A stretch of DNA of 64,000 bases from Chondrosia reniformis (GCA_947172415.1 OX359202.1:5318899-5382898), one strand, 5' to 3'. Shown: positions 38,001-48,556, numbered from the stretch's first letter. Numbers and translations are program-made. The notes: generated by a model from the sequence alone, not told the origin.

Positions 38001-39690
38001 GTGGCAGTTAAAAGAGAAATTAAATATTTTACACTCAATATAGTGTATGCTTCCCATTCAGATGGAGGCGAGTACTTTGAATGGGTCAATTTGATTGGCT
38101 CACCTCAGAAGTTTGAAAATGGTCATCACATTCCTGCAAACTGATTCACCAGATGTACAAGCACCAACAAGGTCACGAATAAATGTTGGCCAATTTCTTG
38201 GCCATTCCTGCTTCACAATCTACAGAGACATCAAACTTGTTAAAACTACATTCAGATGTGATTAGCAAAAATATCTTTTTAATACAATTACCCTTCAACA
38301 ATTCACATGGAAAAAACTTCTTAACCACAATTAAAAATGTCTTTTGCGGAGGGGGGGGGATTAAGAAAGTCAAATTGCCAATTTTAACATAGGTTACATT
38401 GTTCAAAATTCTACTTGGGTTATTTTCAAGAAATTAGTCAGCTATCTAATGCAGCCATATAAACGAGATCCTATATATGTGACCAGATTAGACAGATTCC
38501 GCTGAACAAGCTCATTCCATTGCATACCAACAAAACAGGCCTGCAACTTTAAACAGCTAACATGAGAAGGATTCACAGAAGAATAGGCATAGCATGTAGG
38601 AAAATGGTATCTTAGATTTTTCATGACGTACACAATGTTACATGTACATAACAGAAACCTCTCACAATTTACCTGTACTAATGTGAGATTCAATTTGGCC
38701 AAATACACTTTCTGAGTGTCCAAAATATCCACATTTGAGGACAATTTGATAGTCAATCCTACAATATATCCTCGAATTCCTATAAAAATAAATAAAGAAA
38801 TAAAGACATGAATAATCAAATTGACCATCAAATCACATGTGGTCAAATATCACAAAGAGGGAAAGTACAATTGAACAATGTCCACTAGACACATGACACG
38901 ACCTCCAACAGACAAATCTACATATGCACATATGTACATACCTTCACGCTGCTCTTTTGGTAAAGTCTTCCATCGTTTATTGATCACTTCTTCAAGGATT
39001 TGTAACCCAAAGTACTATAACAGTGTATATGTATACGTACATCCTTTAATTGTTAAAATGAAACATCTCAATCTAAGGTAATATAGGAATTTATTTAGGT
39101 AAATTTTTATTTTTAACAGGAAAACGACACTTCAGCAATCAATAGCTAGTCTTCCAGAGGGGTCCTGTTTAAGGATTACAACATGCATGTGTATAATGAA
39201 TCTGTCATTGATAAATGGTACACAGAGGTTTACTTAAAAACATAAAAACTTGTACATTAACAAGGAGCTATATATACCTTGGTCTCCAGAGAATTTGAAT
39301 ACTCCAAAATAACATCAACTTTGGTCCATGCATCTTGATGTGTTTTGAATTGTCCTAAAACCTTTTGCGCAATTTTCAGCTAAAATGGTAAAAAGCACGT
39401 AATTTCACAAGTTAGGTAGCTATAACATAAACTGCAACAAAGATATCGTTACCAAAAGCTACTAGCAATGTTTTTAATTAACAGAGAAATCGGCTAAACC
39501 CATAAAATTGTTATGAAAAGTGTTTAGAGATATTCACGTGAGAGGTATTACATTTAGCGGGACTTACCTCCTCGCCAGTGCTATTGTACATGCAGTTAAC
39601 AACACTGTCGAGAATATTGATGTCTAGCTTGCTGTCAAAGTTTAGTAGCTGTTCCGCCTGCTGCAGTACTAGCTGTCCGTTCATCGTCAT
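27795..39690 (-). CDS. XPO1: Exportin-1 (CRM1), multi-exon
   Basis: About 24 exons were recognised along the minus strand, in the order of CRM1. Start at 39690 (exon 39568-39690: [21 protein letters not shown]), then [19 protein letters not shown] (about 38941-39013), [30 protein letters not shown] (38104-38219), [20 protein letters not shown] (about 37169-37287), [51 protein letters not shown] (about 35028-35290), [11 protein letters not shown] (about 34242-34436), [103 protein letters not shown], and the last exon to 27795 ([19 protein letters not shown]). CRM1 carries leucine-rich NES cargo out of the nucleus with RanGTP. Introns are packed with tandem repeats and MITEs. Confidence 0.95.
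28735..29088. repeat. 86-bp tandem repeat, four copies, in XPO1
   Basis: GATGATGCAATCAAAATATG recurs at 28765, 28851, 28937 and 29024, spacing 86, 86 and 87. Copies are nearly identical, so amplification is recent. The array overlaps the 5' edge of the XPO1 exon that reads [11 protein letters not shown] (28561-about 28750). Confidence 0.92.
29758..29985. repeat. GGATGGAT / GGATGGGTGGGTTAAT minisatellite in an XPO1 intron
   Basis: A pure (GGAT)n start passes into repeated GGGTTAATGGATGGGTG units, then decays into GGATGGAT variants. Confidence 0.95.
30834..31168. repeat. 17-bp minisatellite in an XPO1 intron
   Basis: About 20 copies of GAGGATGAGGCGACTGG with GTGACTGG, CAACTGG and GTGAATGG variants. 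It directly abuts the exon that ends near 30830. Confidence 0.95.
31540..31740. mobile_element. Inverted-repeat element of the GATGGTTCATC family
   Basis: Left arm CTTTGAGATGGTTCATC is mirrored on the right by GACGAACCATCTCAAGG, with TTCTAACTA at the outer left end. A one-arm relative at 36985-37075 has GATGAACCATCTCAAAGATA and AGTTAGAAGAAATCC. Interrupted by SNP-level differences; probably a MITE. Confidence 0.6.
31985..32020. repeat. (CA)n(GA)n microsatellite
   Basis: Compound dinucleotide run inside an XPO1 intron. Confidence 0.95.
32458..32526 (+). repeat. SINE-like fragment (5' end)
   Basis: CATTTTCCTACATGCTATGC and AAAGAGCCTATAGGGG, truncated; a similar reverse fragment is at 38574-38625. 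Both in XPO1 introns. Confidence 0.75.
33822..34015 (+). repeat. Dispersed element with CAATGAGCTAATGGGTGGAA, copy B
   Basis: Sits in the XPO1 intron directly upstream (gene sense) of the exon that reads [14 protein letters not shown]; see copy A at 24950. Confidence 0.75.
35351..35493. mobile_element. MITE with TACYGTATAGCRGGAAAA termini
   Basis: TACCGTATAGCGGGAAAATTT at the left end is inverted at the right end as a TTTTTCCTGCTATACAGTA block, 143 bp in all. The interior has GCGAAATTT-type subrepeats. XPO1 intron. Confidence 0.8.
36005..36213. repeat. 21-bp minisatellite, about 10 copies
   Basis: The unit GGATACTACAATATATACCTT alternates with a one-base variant ending ATCTT. As 21 is a multiple of three, long open frames appear on both strands; these are not genes. 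Confidence 0.95.
37516..37820. mobile_element. 305-bp terminal-inverted-repeat element in XPO1
   Basis: GTACCAGACAGAATAAACTG at the left end is matched in reverse by a CAATTTTTTCTGTCTGGTAC block at the right. If the outer GTAC is a target duplication, the TIR begins CAGACAG. The interior is unusually CpG-rich, with repeated ACGTATGGGT / GTACGGG motifs. No coding capacity: non-autonomous DNA transposon. Confidence 0.8.
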
Positions 39691-40037
39691 ATCAACGGGA
39701 GGCTATAAAGAGCAATGCCAAAAGTGCAAGCTTATGACCAATTTAGGAAAAGTTGACCAGAATGATATTTTTGCTTTGGGAAAGAAATCTTGTGTTACTT
39801 AACCGAATACACACTTCTGAGAGCTTTGTTCGTATTGATCACATGTAAATAATCCAAGAAAGGGACCTTCAGAGTTACGGCGTATATTTTGCATCCAATC
39901 AGAGCCAAGCCGGTATTCCCCTTGAGGGCGGTTACTACTGGTTACGACCGGTTTTGTCCGCTAACGAGCACATGCTAATCACGTTTTGTTGGTGGGTAAC
40001 AGAAATCTAGTAAAGCAATACACACATTAAAAAAATA

Positions 40038-42238
40038 CTAGACAGGTTTGCGTGTTTTAGAAAGTAGTTCCTCAATCTGTTTCTCATTCATACCAGCTCT
40101 CCTAAGGGCAGCCAGGTACTTTCCTTCTGCAGACCTCACAGCATTGACTTGGGAAGCTCTCTCAAAGAGAAGTGGTCTGTTCTCCACTCTCTTCTTCATT
40201 TCTTCCAACTGTTGATTATAACTTGTTTCCTTTTCCTGATCAAGTACTCTAGCAATAGAAATATGTGCCATGTCAGGTTTGATCGACTTCACCTATGTAC
40301 TTCAAAGGTCTTGTACAAGTACGTACATAAGTAGCATGTATACTGTTAATGCAATATGTACTCTCTCACTCGTGGATTACCCCAGATACAGTTACTACCT
40401 AGCTAAAACAGTGAGTAGAGATGACAGAATGGGTGACTTCCAGTGGGAAAAGGGTGTTTCAATTATTTATTGCAGGTCTAAACTTACTTGAAAGCCGTGT
40501 ATTTTTCATCTAGCATTTTCTGTCTCTTCTGTTCACCTACGTTGTAATCATGTACCCTGTCAGCCAAATCCTTTTTTATTTTAGCTTCTCTCTTCTTCTT
40601 CATAGTCTGGTCTTCCTCGGCCATCTTCTCTTGAGCTGCAATTGCCATCAGTTTCTCTTTAGTAACTGTCTCTCTCAAGGCTGCAGTGTGCGTTTTCTGA
40701 ATGCTGTATGATGGCGTAGATTGCTTCTTGTGCAGAACAGAGTAAACCTTTCTTCTCGGTGCTACAAAAGGCCACCTAGTCTCGGGTAAAATGACATCAT
40801 CTGTCATCATATCATGTTTGATTTTATCCTTTTTAGATGGAATTAGTTCTGTTCTTAGGAAGAATGGCTCTTGGACAGTTGCATGCTGCTTATCTTTTGA
40901 ATGTCTCAGCTTCTTCTGCAAGGACACATGGGACTGAGTAAAGTTGGGAACAGAGCCATTGATGTCAGGTTGAAATTGAATTGCTGTTTGATCAGATTTA
41001 GACATCTGGTGATGTGATTTGCTAGCCTGCCTCCTTTCCTGCATTGTACCAGGTAGTTTGGATTGACTCATCAACTCCTCTGCACGCATCTGTATTCTAA
41101 TCTTTCTGTACACTTCCTCTTCCAGTATCTTCTCATTAATGCTGCCGTCATAGACAGATTTGGGGATAGGTTTTGCTTTAAAGTGACTCTGAGGACCAGC
41201 ATTTAGATTTCCTTCCTTCAGTTTCTTCTCAAGGTCCACCTGTTTCCTTTTCTTCTTCTCATTCTCCCGTTTAACAAAACTAAAGGGTTTTTCCTGAGAT
41301 TTTAAAATAGCTTTGCTGTAATCCCTCACTTGTCTCCTCCTCTGCTCATTTCGAGCCATAATAATCTCATAAAGAGGAAGACAGGTCGAAGGAGGCATGG
41401 GATTGGCTTGAAATTGCTTGGAACACTCCAGTTCTTCCTCAAGCTCACGTAAGTGCCTTTCCTCTACTGCTCTCTCTAGTACCCTGCTCTTCTTGCTCAC
41501 TTTCTCCTGGTCCCTGATAGTCATAGAAAAGGGCTCAGGAATAGTGGTTCGTGGCCTCCATTCCCTGTTGGGAGTTTTAGCCATTGATCTCTCAGGGCTG
41601 GTGCCACCGAATGTGTAGGTCTCCACAGAAAAGTCGTCCCACATCGATTTGATCATCTCCACTGCAGGAGATTGGAAAGCACTGCTATCTTCTTCTTCTT
41701 CTGAGTCTAAACCTTCCAGTTGAACATTTTCACTGTCAGACAATGTGGTTGTGGACGATGACGTAGACGTAGCTACTGTATCTGATATTATATTATCAAT
41801 ACTTAGAGGAGGAGTTATGTGTTTATGACTTACACCATCTTCTTCATCGTCATCTGAAAACTTTTCCAATTCTGTCCACACAATTGGAGGGTCGTATTTC
41901 GATTGGTTGGCAGGCTGATCTGTGTCTGAGCTTGTCTTCTCTTTGCACAGTCTCTGAAGAACTGATTGTAATTCTTTTTGCTGTCCTTTCAGCTTAACAA
42001 TCTCTTGGTGTAAGAATTCGTTCATGTTAACGTGAGGTTGGTAATCACCTTGTTTGCTATAATCTGCTGTAGATTCGCTAATTTCTTCAATGTCTGATGT
42101 AGCGGAATCATTGTCCGTTTTCGGTTGGATAAGACTTTCGGCCACTATAGGTCGTGGACTAGTCGGTAAGCGTGTACCAGGATCACGAGGTACGGTAATA
42201 CAAGAATCTACAAAAGCGCTCGTGAGAGTGGACGCCAT
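40038..42238 (-). CDS. FAM161A: FAM161 family centrosome/cilium protein
   Basis: Two exons: 40488-42238 and 40038-40248. The apparent stop after KYTAFK is bypassed by a GTAAGT donor joining to an acceptor after TTTCTATTGCTAG, giving KVLDQEKETSYNQ. Total about 654 residues. The FAM161 (UPF0564) signature is clear: WRPRTTIPEPFSMTIRDQE, QFQANPMPPSTCLPLYE, LKSQEKPFSFVKRE, HFKAKPIPKSVYDGSINEKI, EEVYRKIRIQMRAEEL, ETRWPFVAPRRK and ENRPLLFERASQ. The N-terminal third is acidic, low-complexity and Ser-rich; the rest is coiled coil. Vertebrate FAM161A/B localise to the connecting cilium, basal body and microtubules. The animal A/B split may postdate this lineage, so the symbol is approximate. Confidence 0.9.
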
Positions 42239-42315
42239 TTTGATTTAAATTTGTTGTTGTTGCTATGGACGACCATTAGTGATTGATAATTAGGGATTTT
42301 ACCTTTGAAGTAAAA
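42239..42315. promoter_or_regulatory. Candidate bidirectional promoter, FAM161 / CNIH4
   Basis: 77 bp separate the divergent start codons. No TATA box seen. Shared promoter inferred. Confidence 0.5.
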
Positions 42316-43533
42316 ATGTCGGACGTTTTAATTCTGTTTCTTTGTTTAGTTTTATCCATCACCTTGTCGTTTCTGACGATGTATATTGTATCCTTGCAAC
42401 TATTACAGCATATAATTTCTGTACGATCTGTTAGATGTAATATTCTAATGAGTTACGGAGTTCTTCTGAATTTCGTCATTTGACTTGACTTGATTGCTCC
42501 ATAGCTGCTCCTAATAGGAGATATTGAATGTGACTATTCAAATACCAAAACAGGATGCGGCAGATTAAATTATGTATGTTGACTGGCTCAAATGTATGAA
42601 AATGTCATTACATATAATCAGCAGATGAGATGTAAATCATTCAAACATCTCTCATAAAGACCTTGTTGATGAGATGTGTAGTATGTTTCTGTATGTATGT
42701 ATTTCAGTGGGTGCTTCCTGAGATGGTACTATGTGTGATACTGTCTTTACTGCTGGTCTTCACATATCACTGGATATTGTTCCTCTTCACCTTACCAACG
42801 GCTGCCTATGTTGCATACAAGTGAGTTACTCAGCTAACAAATGGGTACACTTCTCACCCTTAAGTACTCTTGACGGTATAGAGACACGCATATAATTTAT
42901 GTATATACGTACATACGTATGCAGGGTTTCTTTCAGGGGAGGGGTAATTTGCCCCCCTTGAAAAAATTGTGCCCCCCTTAGATGATTCCACACTATATAT
43001 GTGCCAGAATGAACATTGGTGCACTATGCCCCCTTCTTTTCTATTATCATCGTTTTGCCCTCCCTTGCTAAATACTCTAAAACACTGGTTTGTAAATGTG
43101 AAAATGTGACAGTAAAAACAGGAAATTAAAAAACATTAAAGATATTACTTTTGTATAGCATATAGATACCAAAATGATAGTGCAAATGTTTTTGATATAA
43201 GGACAAGCACATCTATCTTAATTTATACATATATATACATATATGTGTATAAACTTTGCTATCATGTAGATATTTCACTATTCCACCTGGTAATATTGGG
43301 TTATATGATCCGACAATAATAAGGAATAGAGGTATGATAAGCACGTATCAACGGGAGGCCTTTGTTAAAATTGGCTATCATATTATAGCAAGTTTGGTGA
43401 TATTATACAGGTAGGTATGTGTACCTATGTACATATGTGTAGTATTGCATGTGTATACATTATAATACTGATTGAATATGTCTCTATACTTTTACTTCTT
43501 CTCTGTAGTTTTATTGCAGCAATTATATTCTAA
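42316..43533 (+). CDS. CNIH4: Cornichon family protein, CNIH4 type
   Basis: Five exons join in frame: 42316-42387, 42505-42573, 42708-42820, 43270-43410 and 43509-43533. The product is 139 residues, the same length as human CNIH4. Key blocks are MSDVLILFLC, the second-exon GDIECDYSNT, LNYWVLPEM, FLFTLPTAAYVAYKYF and the CNIH4-type PPGNIGLYDPT-II-NRG, then REAFVKIGYHII and a short last exon SFIAAIIF. The IPPGNIGLYDPT block (not MSGPG as in CNIH1-3) assigns it to the CNIH4 branch. Role: ER-to-Golgi cargo receptor, reported for GPCR export in vertebrates. Exons 4-5 are duplicated at 49240-49503. Confidence 0.95.
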
Positions 43534-43674
43534 TACATCAGTGTTAGGGAGATTTATCATTTGCATCTGTTCCAAATGTAATAATGTTCTATATATATTC
43601 TTTGGATTTTCAACAACACTTGATTCGTGTAGTCATTCTTTAAGAATAACCATATACAATTACATATTCTGTTA

Positions 43675-43795
43675 AATCACTGAAGATGATGATCCTTGGG
43701 GTCAAAATATCTAACAACCAAGAAGAGACAACAAAACTGCATCTTTAGACTAGACGTTCTAAAAGTCGAAAGATGATCCTTTCAATAGATATATA
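43675..43795 (+). mobile_element. Partial MITE of the GATGCAGTTTTGTTG family
   Basis: GAGACAACAAAACTGCATCT and AAAGATGATCCTTTC are the right arm of the palindromic element at 20901-21035. A shortened copy is at 49660-49742 in the duplicate. Confidence 0.75.
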
Positions 43796-44141
43796 AACTG
43801 AGGGAGTTAATTGTGCTAAAGCCTCTGCACAAAGGCTATGATGAAGTGAATAATTAATCATCGGAAGACATTACTTGCATAGTTTGGAGGGGCTATATAT
43901 ATACAGCCCCCCGCTTCCTATGTACACCAGGGCAATATATTTAATCCTGCATGCATGATCATGAATCATTTATACACATTGCATGCATGGAAGTCTGCAT
44001 GAGTTGCATGCATAAATATACGTATATCTTATTACCGAGCGGTATAAAGCGAGGTTAATTGTTTCCGTCGCTTAGGGGAGTCGGATCGAGGTTGCCCACG
44101 CACATAATTGCTTAAAGGTGTGGCAAAGAAAGTTTTCCCGT

Positions 44142-44491
44142 TTATTTAGGGCCATATCTAAATTTTGTGTCAAGTGTAGCTAAAGTTACAAACGAGCTAG
44201 AAAACCATCTTACTCTACAGCCTAAAGGGCCAACAGTGAGGCATCGAACGACGGCTGACATTTCAATGTAGACAACTTACTCGATGCGTAAAAGTGGCTT
44301 GAATATTTTCCTTGGTCAAGCGCCCCGAGACCGAGGTTGGGCCTTAGGATAACGTCCATCGTCTCAAAATTACAACAAGAACGAATTTAAACTTTCCTGT
44401 GGAAAACATTTTTCGATTCACTTACAGGAAAAGCGGGGACTACTAATTTCTCTTCGGGACACTCAAAACGAACAGCCATATTGACTTCCAT
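44142..44491 (-). CDS. Possible three-exon mini-gene or gene fragment, copy 1 only
   Basis: Three short open segments join in frame through consensus splice sites: 44426-44491 (MEVNMAVRFECPEEKL..., donor GTAAGT), 44281-44362 (MDVILRPNLGLGALDQGKYS, donor GTAAGT) and 44142-44212, ending with TAA. Introns would be 63 and 68 bp and the product 72 residues. A pair of good donors with matching phases is more than expected by chance in 350 bp, but the acceptors are only moderate and I recognise no family. It could be the 5' end of a gene captured or inserted here. The segment is missing from the paralogous spacer near 49925-50000. Confidence 0.4.
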
Positions 44492-44704
44492 ATTTTTAAT
44501 TTAACGATATATCATGTTACATTTCAAAATGGATGGCAGAGAGGTCTGAACTGCGTTCACGCTAGTTATATATAGAAATCAGTATTACAGTGTACATGTA
44601 GGATGCAAATTATATAAAGGTCTTTAAGTCACTAGCCTTAACATTAACATAAACACTATCCATTGCAGCTGATCCAGCCATTTCATCACATGCATATGCA
44701 TCTA

Positions 44705-47700
44705 TCATTCCCTATTTATTTCTTCTCTTTCAAGTTGTGCAGGCTGCTCAAACGGTTGCACATGCAGCTCCTCATAACTTCCTATACATGCCTTCATTCT
44801 AATGTAAATCTTCTTTACAATATAGTTATAGCTCACATAGCAGATAAGTATAAAAGCCGGTAACAAGATTAATGCAATATAGAAGTACAAGAAGACGTTG
44901 TCGGTGTGAACACTTGCGATAAACTGCAACTTAGAAAAAATCAAAATACCTTTCAAAGCATTAATGAGGACAAGAAGTAAAAGGTTAAGCGTTTCAATTT
45001 GATTATGTCTTGGTTCCTCAAAGGGATGAACCATGCAGTGGAGACCTAAAATTATAGACAAAAAGAATTGAAGGAAAGCCATTCTCTGGATAGAAGGAAA
45101 AAGTGCAAATATTGCCCATGCAATGGTACGATAGAGAAGATAAAAAGCTGAAAAGAAGTAACGATTATCTTTGTATCCTTTGTATAGTGAATCAAGTAAA
45201 GGTCGCCGTTGACATCCGATGTAACATTTACCCACCATTGGAAACTTCTTTGCTCCCATGGGTAAGAGAGAGTGATAGAGGAGAAACAATGGCAGCATTC
45301 CTGAGACAACAATGAGCAATAATGCCACAATAAAATATACATCATAGCTATTCCATGAGACATTCCCTTGACCAGAGGCTACATACATGTTTCCATCAAT
45401 ACCAGAAATTGTTAAAGAAGTAATTAAGGATCCATTAGATACCTGAATGGATCCCTTTGATAGCAATTTAAATGAAACCTCAGTAATCTTTGCATATGAC
45501 AGAATTACCAGTGTAGCAAAGCCATCTGCCAATCGACCATTACTGGCATATTTTCTGCTCAAATTTCTCACCTTATTCCTGCATTGTGCCCAAATAATAT
45601 TCAGAACTGAACAGCAACGTGGAAATTCACTTTGTGCAACAGCTCCCTTTGCCATCAGCATTAACACAATCACTACTAAAATCTTGTTTCCTTCTAACAG
45701 CACCGTTGTCAGTGGGGTGGTGTACCATAACATGCACACGTAGGTCTTTATAACAGCAAAAAACTTGAAGTGCCACACATCATAGATTGTGCCAAGTGGT
45801 GGATATTTCAAAACTTTATAATCAGTCTCGTACATCAGGATAGTTGGAAGAATACTGCTAAAGAAGACAAGCGAGTGCATACCACCCTGAGTGATGCTCA
45901 GGCCTAGAAACAGGATCAAACTGCAAAAGAGAACTAGCACTCCATTTTCTAGTACAAAGTACATTACTCCACCAGCTATATTCTGAGTCTCATTGTTGGA
46001 GATAGTACAGCGAGTACACTCGACCTGTCCCATTGACACAAGCTGAGGCATGTACCCCTCTTCGCACTGTCCACATAGCAAACCTCTTCGCCCTGGGACA
46101 CAGTTTGTGGTCACTGATCCTTCAAGTAAGGGCAGGTAGGTCATTGTAGTATTGCAGTAACCATCGGGACATGAACCAATTGCAAAATATTTTGTAGATT
46201 TATTGCCCGTCATCTCAATACAATGACCAGCCCAGTAATATGCATCTACAGTAATAGCACTGTCTGAACAAGATTCCAATCCAGTCAAAGGAGGATCACT
46301 ACCTCTAGTGTCTGGAACATCTCCACAAACACAGGAGGAATCCCGAGGAACATACCCATCAGGACAGGTGAGGACTTCATACCTAATGTCGGATATTTTA
46401 AATGTACTGTACATTGTTGAAAATGAGATGTCATACAATTCCTTTGTAGAGGTAGTAGTGGAATTTGATTTGAACTGGATAGTGCCATCAGTGTGTGTAA
46501 TCCACTCTGCCAGAGAGATGTCTGGATCCACTGAATCCTGTATCTGTGCTACCAGGGCAACATCTGATTGACGGCCTAGTTCATCTTTACTTGTCACAGG
46601 AACCTCAATGATTTTCCCAGGAAAGGCAAAAAGAGTTGAAATATTAGCGTAAATAATACCATCAGTTGCAATACTGTTGTTCTTACTCGAAAAGCTAAAC
46701 ACGTCTGACCAGCTGCTAAAGACTTGGTGGACAGCGTCACTGACATTCAGTGTTTGTCCCACATTCACATAAGGATAGATGCATGGAAGGAGAGAGGTGG
46801 AGTAGATGTCATTACCATAATGCTTGGCTCTATTATTGACAAAACTAACTCTAAACCCCCAATCTCTTGGATTAGTATAATAATTCTCTGGTCTAATGAA
46901 ACAACTCGCATAATACACTGCAAAGGCTTTTCCTACGTATTCTGCATATATTGCTCCTCCTCTTATTTTAGCAGTATTATTTTCAAAATGAACATGTGCA
47001 CCTTCCAGCATCTTCAAATAGGCATAGCCGCTTAATGAGATGGCTCCACCAAAGTCTGCCTCATTTTCCATAAAAGTTACAGTTGCATTCCTATTTACAG
47101 TGATACTTGATGCAATAGCTACAAGGGCAGAGCGGTTGTTATGTAAAAACTGTGAACTTCCTGTAAACGAGACTGGAATGTGATCAACGTATAGAGCCCC
47201 AAATCCCTGTTGATTACTAAAGGTTCCAATAAGACCCATTATATTTTTCTGAAATGTTCCATTTTCAAATTCAACAGTAGATAGAACTCCAATATCAGAA
47301 CCTTGCCACAGATGAAGATTAACAGCAAAGCCAAACATACCATAATTTTTCTCCCACATACAGTTTCTAAAAATCATCTTATTAGTGGAAACAGGGCTTA
47401 TCTCTTTGGTAGTGTAAAAGGATGCCCCACCTCCATTCATACATATGTTGTTAGTAAAGTTACAACTGATCACTTCAATTAAGTTGTTCTGAATAGAGTT
47501 CTCTCCAATGATCACAAACCCAAGTCGAGCCCCGCCTCCGGCTAAACCACTATTTTCATGTCCTGTCTCTTGATAGAAACAGGAATTTAAGTAAAACCAA
47601 CTGTAAGATAAGTAAACTGAATTATTGTGAGTGTCATCATGAAACTCAACAAACACTCCGCCTCCCCATTGTGCACTATTATCATAAAATGTGCAATTTT

Positions 47701-48556
47701 CAATAGATATGTCAATATTATTAGCATTTCGCTTAAAGAATATGGACAAACCACCTCCTCTTGAGAAGGCAACATGATCCACTTGGTGTGGGACTATGAA
47801 AGTAGTCTTGCTCTGATTCACCATCACAGCAATGTTGTTTTTGAAGTGACTATGACGAATAAAGTAGTTAGTAAAGCTATTGACAGGAGCTGTACAATTT
47901 TCACTTGTACTTTCAATATCTTCACAGTAGGTGAATTCAATGTATAATCCCCCACCTCCTGGATGATCATTCCTACTGTCTGGGTTGAGGTAGTTATAGG
48001 AAAAAGTGCAATCTTGAACTAACACATGACTACCATTCACATTGTACATTGTAACTCCAACAGCACGATTGTCATTCATCATTACATTTAAGAGGTAAAG
48101 GTTTTCAATCTTCTCAAAATACAAGGCTGACCAGAATTTGAATGTAGCATTGTGTGTGATTTCCTCCACATGGCTGGTACTGTTGCGCAATGTAGCACAA
48201 CCAGTAAATGTGATATTTCTGATTGTAACATTGTTACCCGTAATGCCCAAACCTGCTTCCTTTTGACATGTAACAACTGTTGCATTGTTGCCTTGACCTG
48301 TGATAATAACTTGGCTATACACCAAGTTTAGTCCTCCGTAGGTTGAAGGTTCCCTCTCCAGTGTAAAGTGTCCACTACTGATATTAAGACATACGGATTG
48401 AGTGGATGTCTTCAGTACCTCATTGAGGGGTTTACTGGTTGTGTTGTAGTTGACTACACTGGCTGCAGAAGAGCAGTCAGGCACTGGAATGTCTTGGCTG
48501 GCAGACAGGTGGACTGCACTTGTGAAGATAAATAGTAGTAGCAGTGTGGACATCAT
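44705..48556 (-). CDS. Beta-helix ectodomain, multi-pass membrane protein, copy 1
   Basis: Intronless frame of 1283 codons. Signal peptide about 1-20. Residues about 55-600 are a right-handed beta-helix of the polymorphic-membrane-protein type, with FxxN-type turns followed by GG[AGLV] coils: GGGGLYIEF (200), SRGGGLSIFF (266), QWGGGVFVEF (297), NGGGASFYT (375), DFGGAISLSG (501), RGGAIYAEY (532). Many N-glycosylation sequons. A Cys-rich segment (731-850; CVPGRRGLLCGQCEEGY) resembles ephrin-receptor/EGF-like juxtamembrane modules. About ten hydrophobic segments follow (864-889, 892-908, 928-946, 957-974, 1013-1030, 1072-1097, 1133-1155, 1158-1176, 1187-1207, 1220-1245), then an acidic cytoplasmic tail. 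An acceptor-like CTCTCTACAG 17 bases before the ATG suggests a 5'UTR intron. Function unknown; a surface receptor or channel-like protein is inferred. Confidence 0.88.
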   Translation of the reverse strand: MMSTLLLLFIFTSAVHLSASQDIPVPDCSSAASVVNYNTTSKPLNEVLKTSTQSVCLNISSGHFTLEREPSTYGGLNLVYSQVIITGQGNNATVVTCQKEAGLGITGNNVTIRNITFTGCATLRNSTSHVEEITHNATFKFWSALYFEKIENLYLLNVMMNDNRAVGVTMYNVNGSHVLVQDCTFSYNYLNPDSRNDHPGGGGLYIEFTYCEDIESTSENCTAPVNSFTNYFIRHSHFKNNIAVMVNQSKTTFIVPHQVDHVAFSRGGGLSIFFKRNANNIDISIENCTFYDNSAQWGGGVFVEFHDDTHNNSVYLSYSWFYLNSCFYQETGHENSGLAGGGARLGFVIIGENSIQNNLIEVISCNFTNNICMNGGGASFYTTKEISPVSTNKMIFRNCMWEKNYGMFGFAVNLHLWQGSDIGVLSTVEFENGTFQKNIMGLIGTFSNQQGFGALYVDHIPVSFTGSSQFLHNNRSALVAIASSITVNRNATVTFMENEADFGGAISLSGYAYLKMLEGAHVHFENNTAKIRGGAIYAEYVGKAFAVYYASCFIRPENYYTNPRDWGFRVSFVNNRAKHYGNDIYSTSLLPCIYPYVNVGQTLNVSDAVHQVFSSWSDVFSFSSKNNSIATDGIIYANISTLFAFPGKIIEVPVTSKDELGRQSDVALVAQIQDSVDPDISLAEWITHTDGTIQFKSNSTTTSTKELYDISFSTMYSTFKISDIRYEVLTCPDGYVPRDSSCVCGDVPDTRGSDPPLTGLESCSDSAITVDAYYWAGHCIEMTGNKSTKYFAIGSCPDGYCNTTMTYLPLLEGSVTTNCVPGRRGLLCGQCEEGYMPQLVSMGQVECTRCTISNNETQNIAGGVMYFVLENGVLVLFCSLILFLGLSITQGGMHSLVFFSSILPTILMYETDYKVLKYPPLGTIYDVWHFKFFAVIKTYVCMLWYTTPLTTVLLEGNKILVVIVLMLMAKGAVAQSEFPRCCSVLNIIWAQCRNKVRNLSRKYASNGRLADGFATLVILSYAKITEVSFKLLSKGSIQVSNGSLITSLTISGIDGNMYVASGQGNVSWNSYDVYFIVALLLIVVSGMLPLFLLYHSLLPMGAKKFPMVGKCYIGCQRRPLLDSLYKGYKDNRYFFSAFYLLYRTIAWAIFALFPSIQRMAFLQFFLSIILGLHCMVHPFEEPRHNQIETLNLLLLVLINALKGILIFSKLQFIASVHTDNVFLYFYIALILLPAFILICYVSYNYIVKKIYIRMKACIGSYEELHVQPFEQPAQLEREEINRE

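Noticed and set aside
38442-38560. Possible XPO1 exon ([17 protein letters not shown]) resembling the EWPKHW block
   Set aside because: The true block, [17 protein letters not shown], was found at 38104-38219 with good splice sites, so this likeness is coincidental.
44705-48556. Bacterial contamination or recent horizontal transfer for the Pmp-like receptor genes
   Set aside because: They sit inside a duplication with CNIH4, carry a 5'UTR acceptor-like site, eukaryotic signal peptide and multi-pass membrane module; GGA-type beta-helices also occur in eukaryotes.
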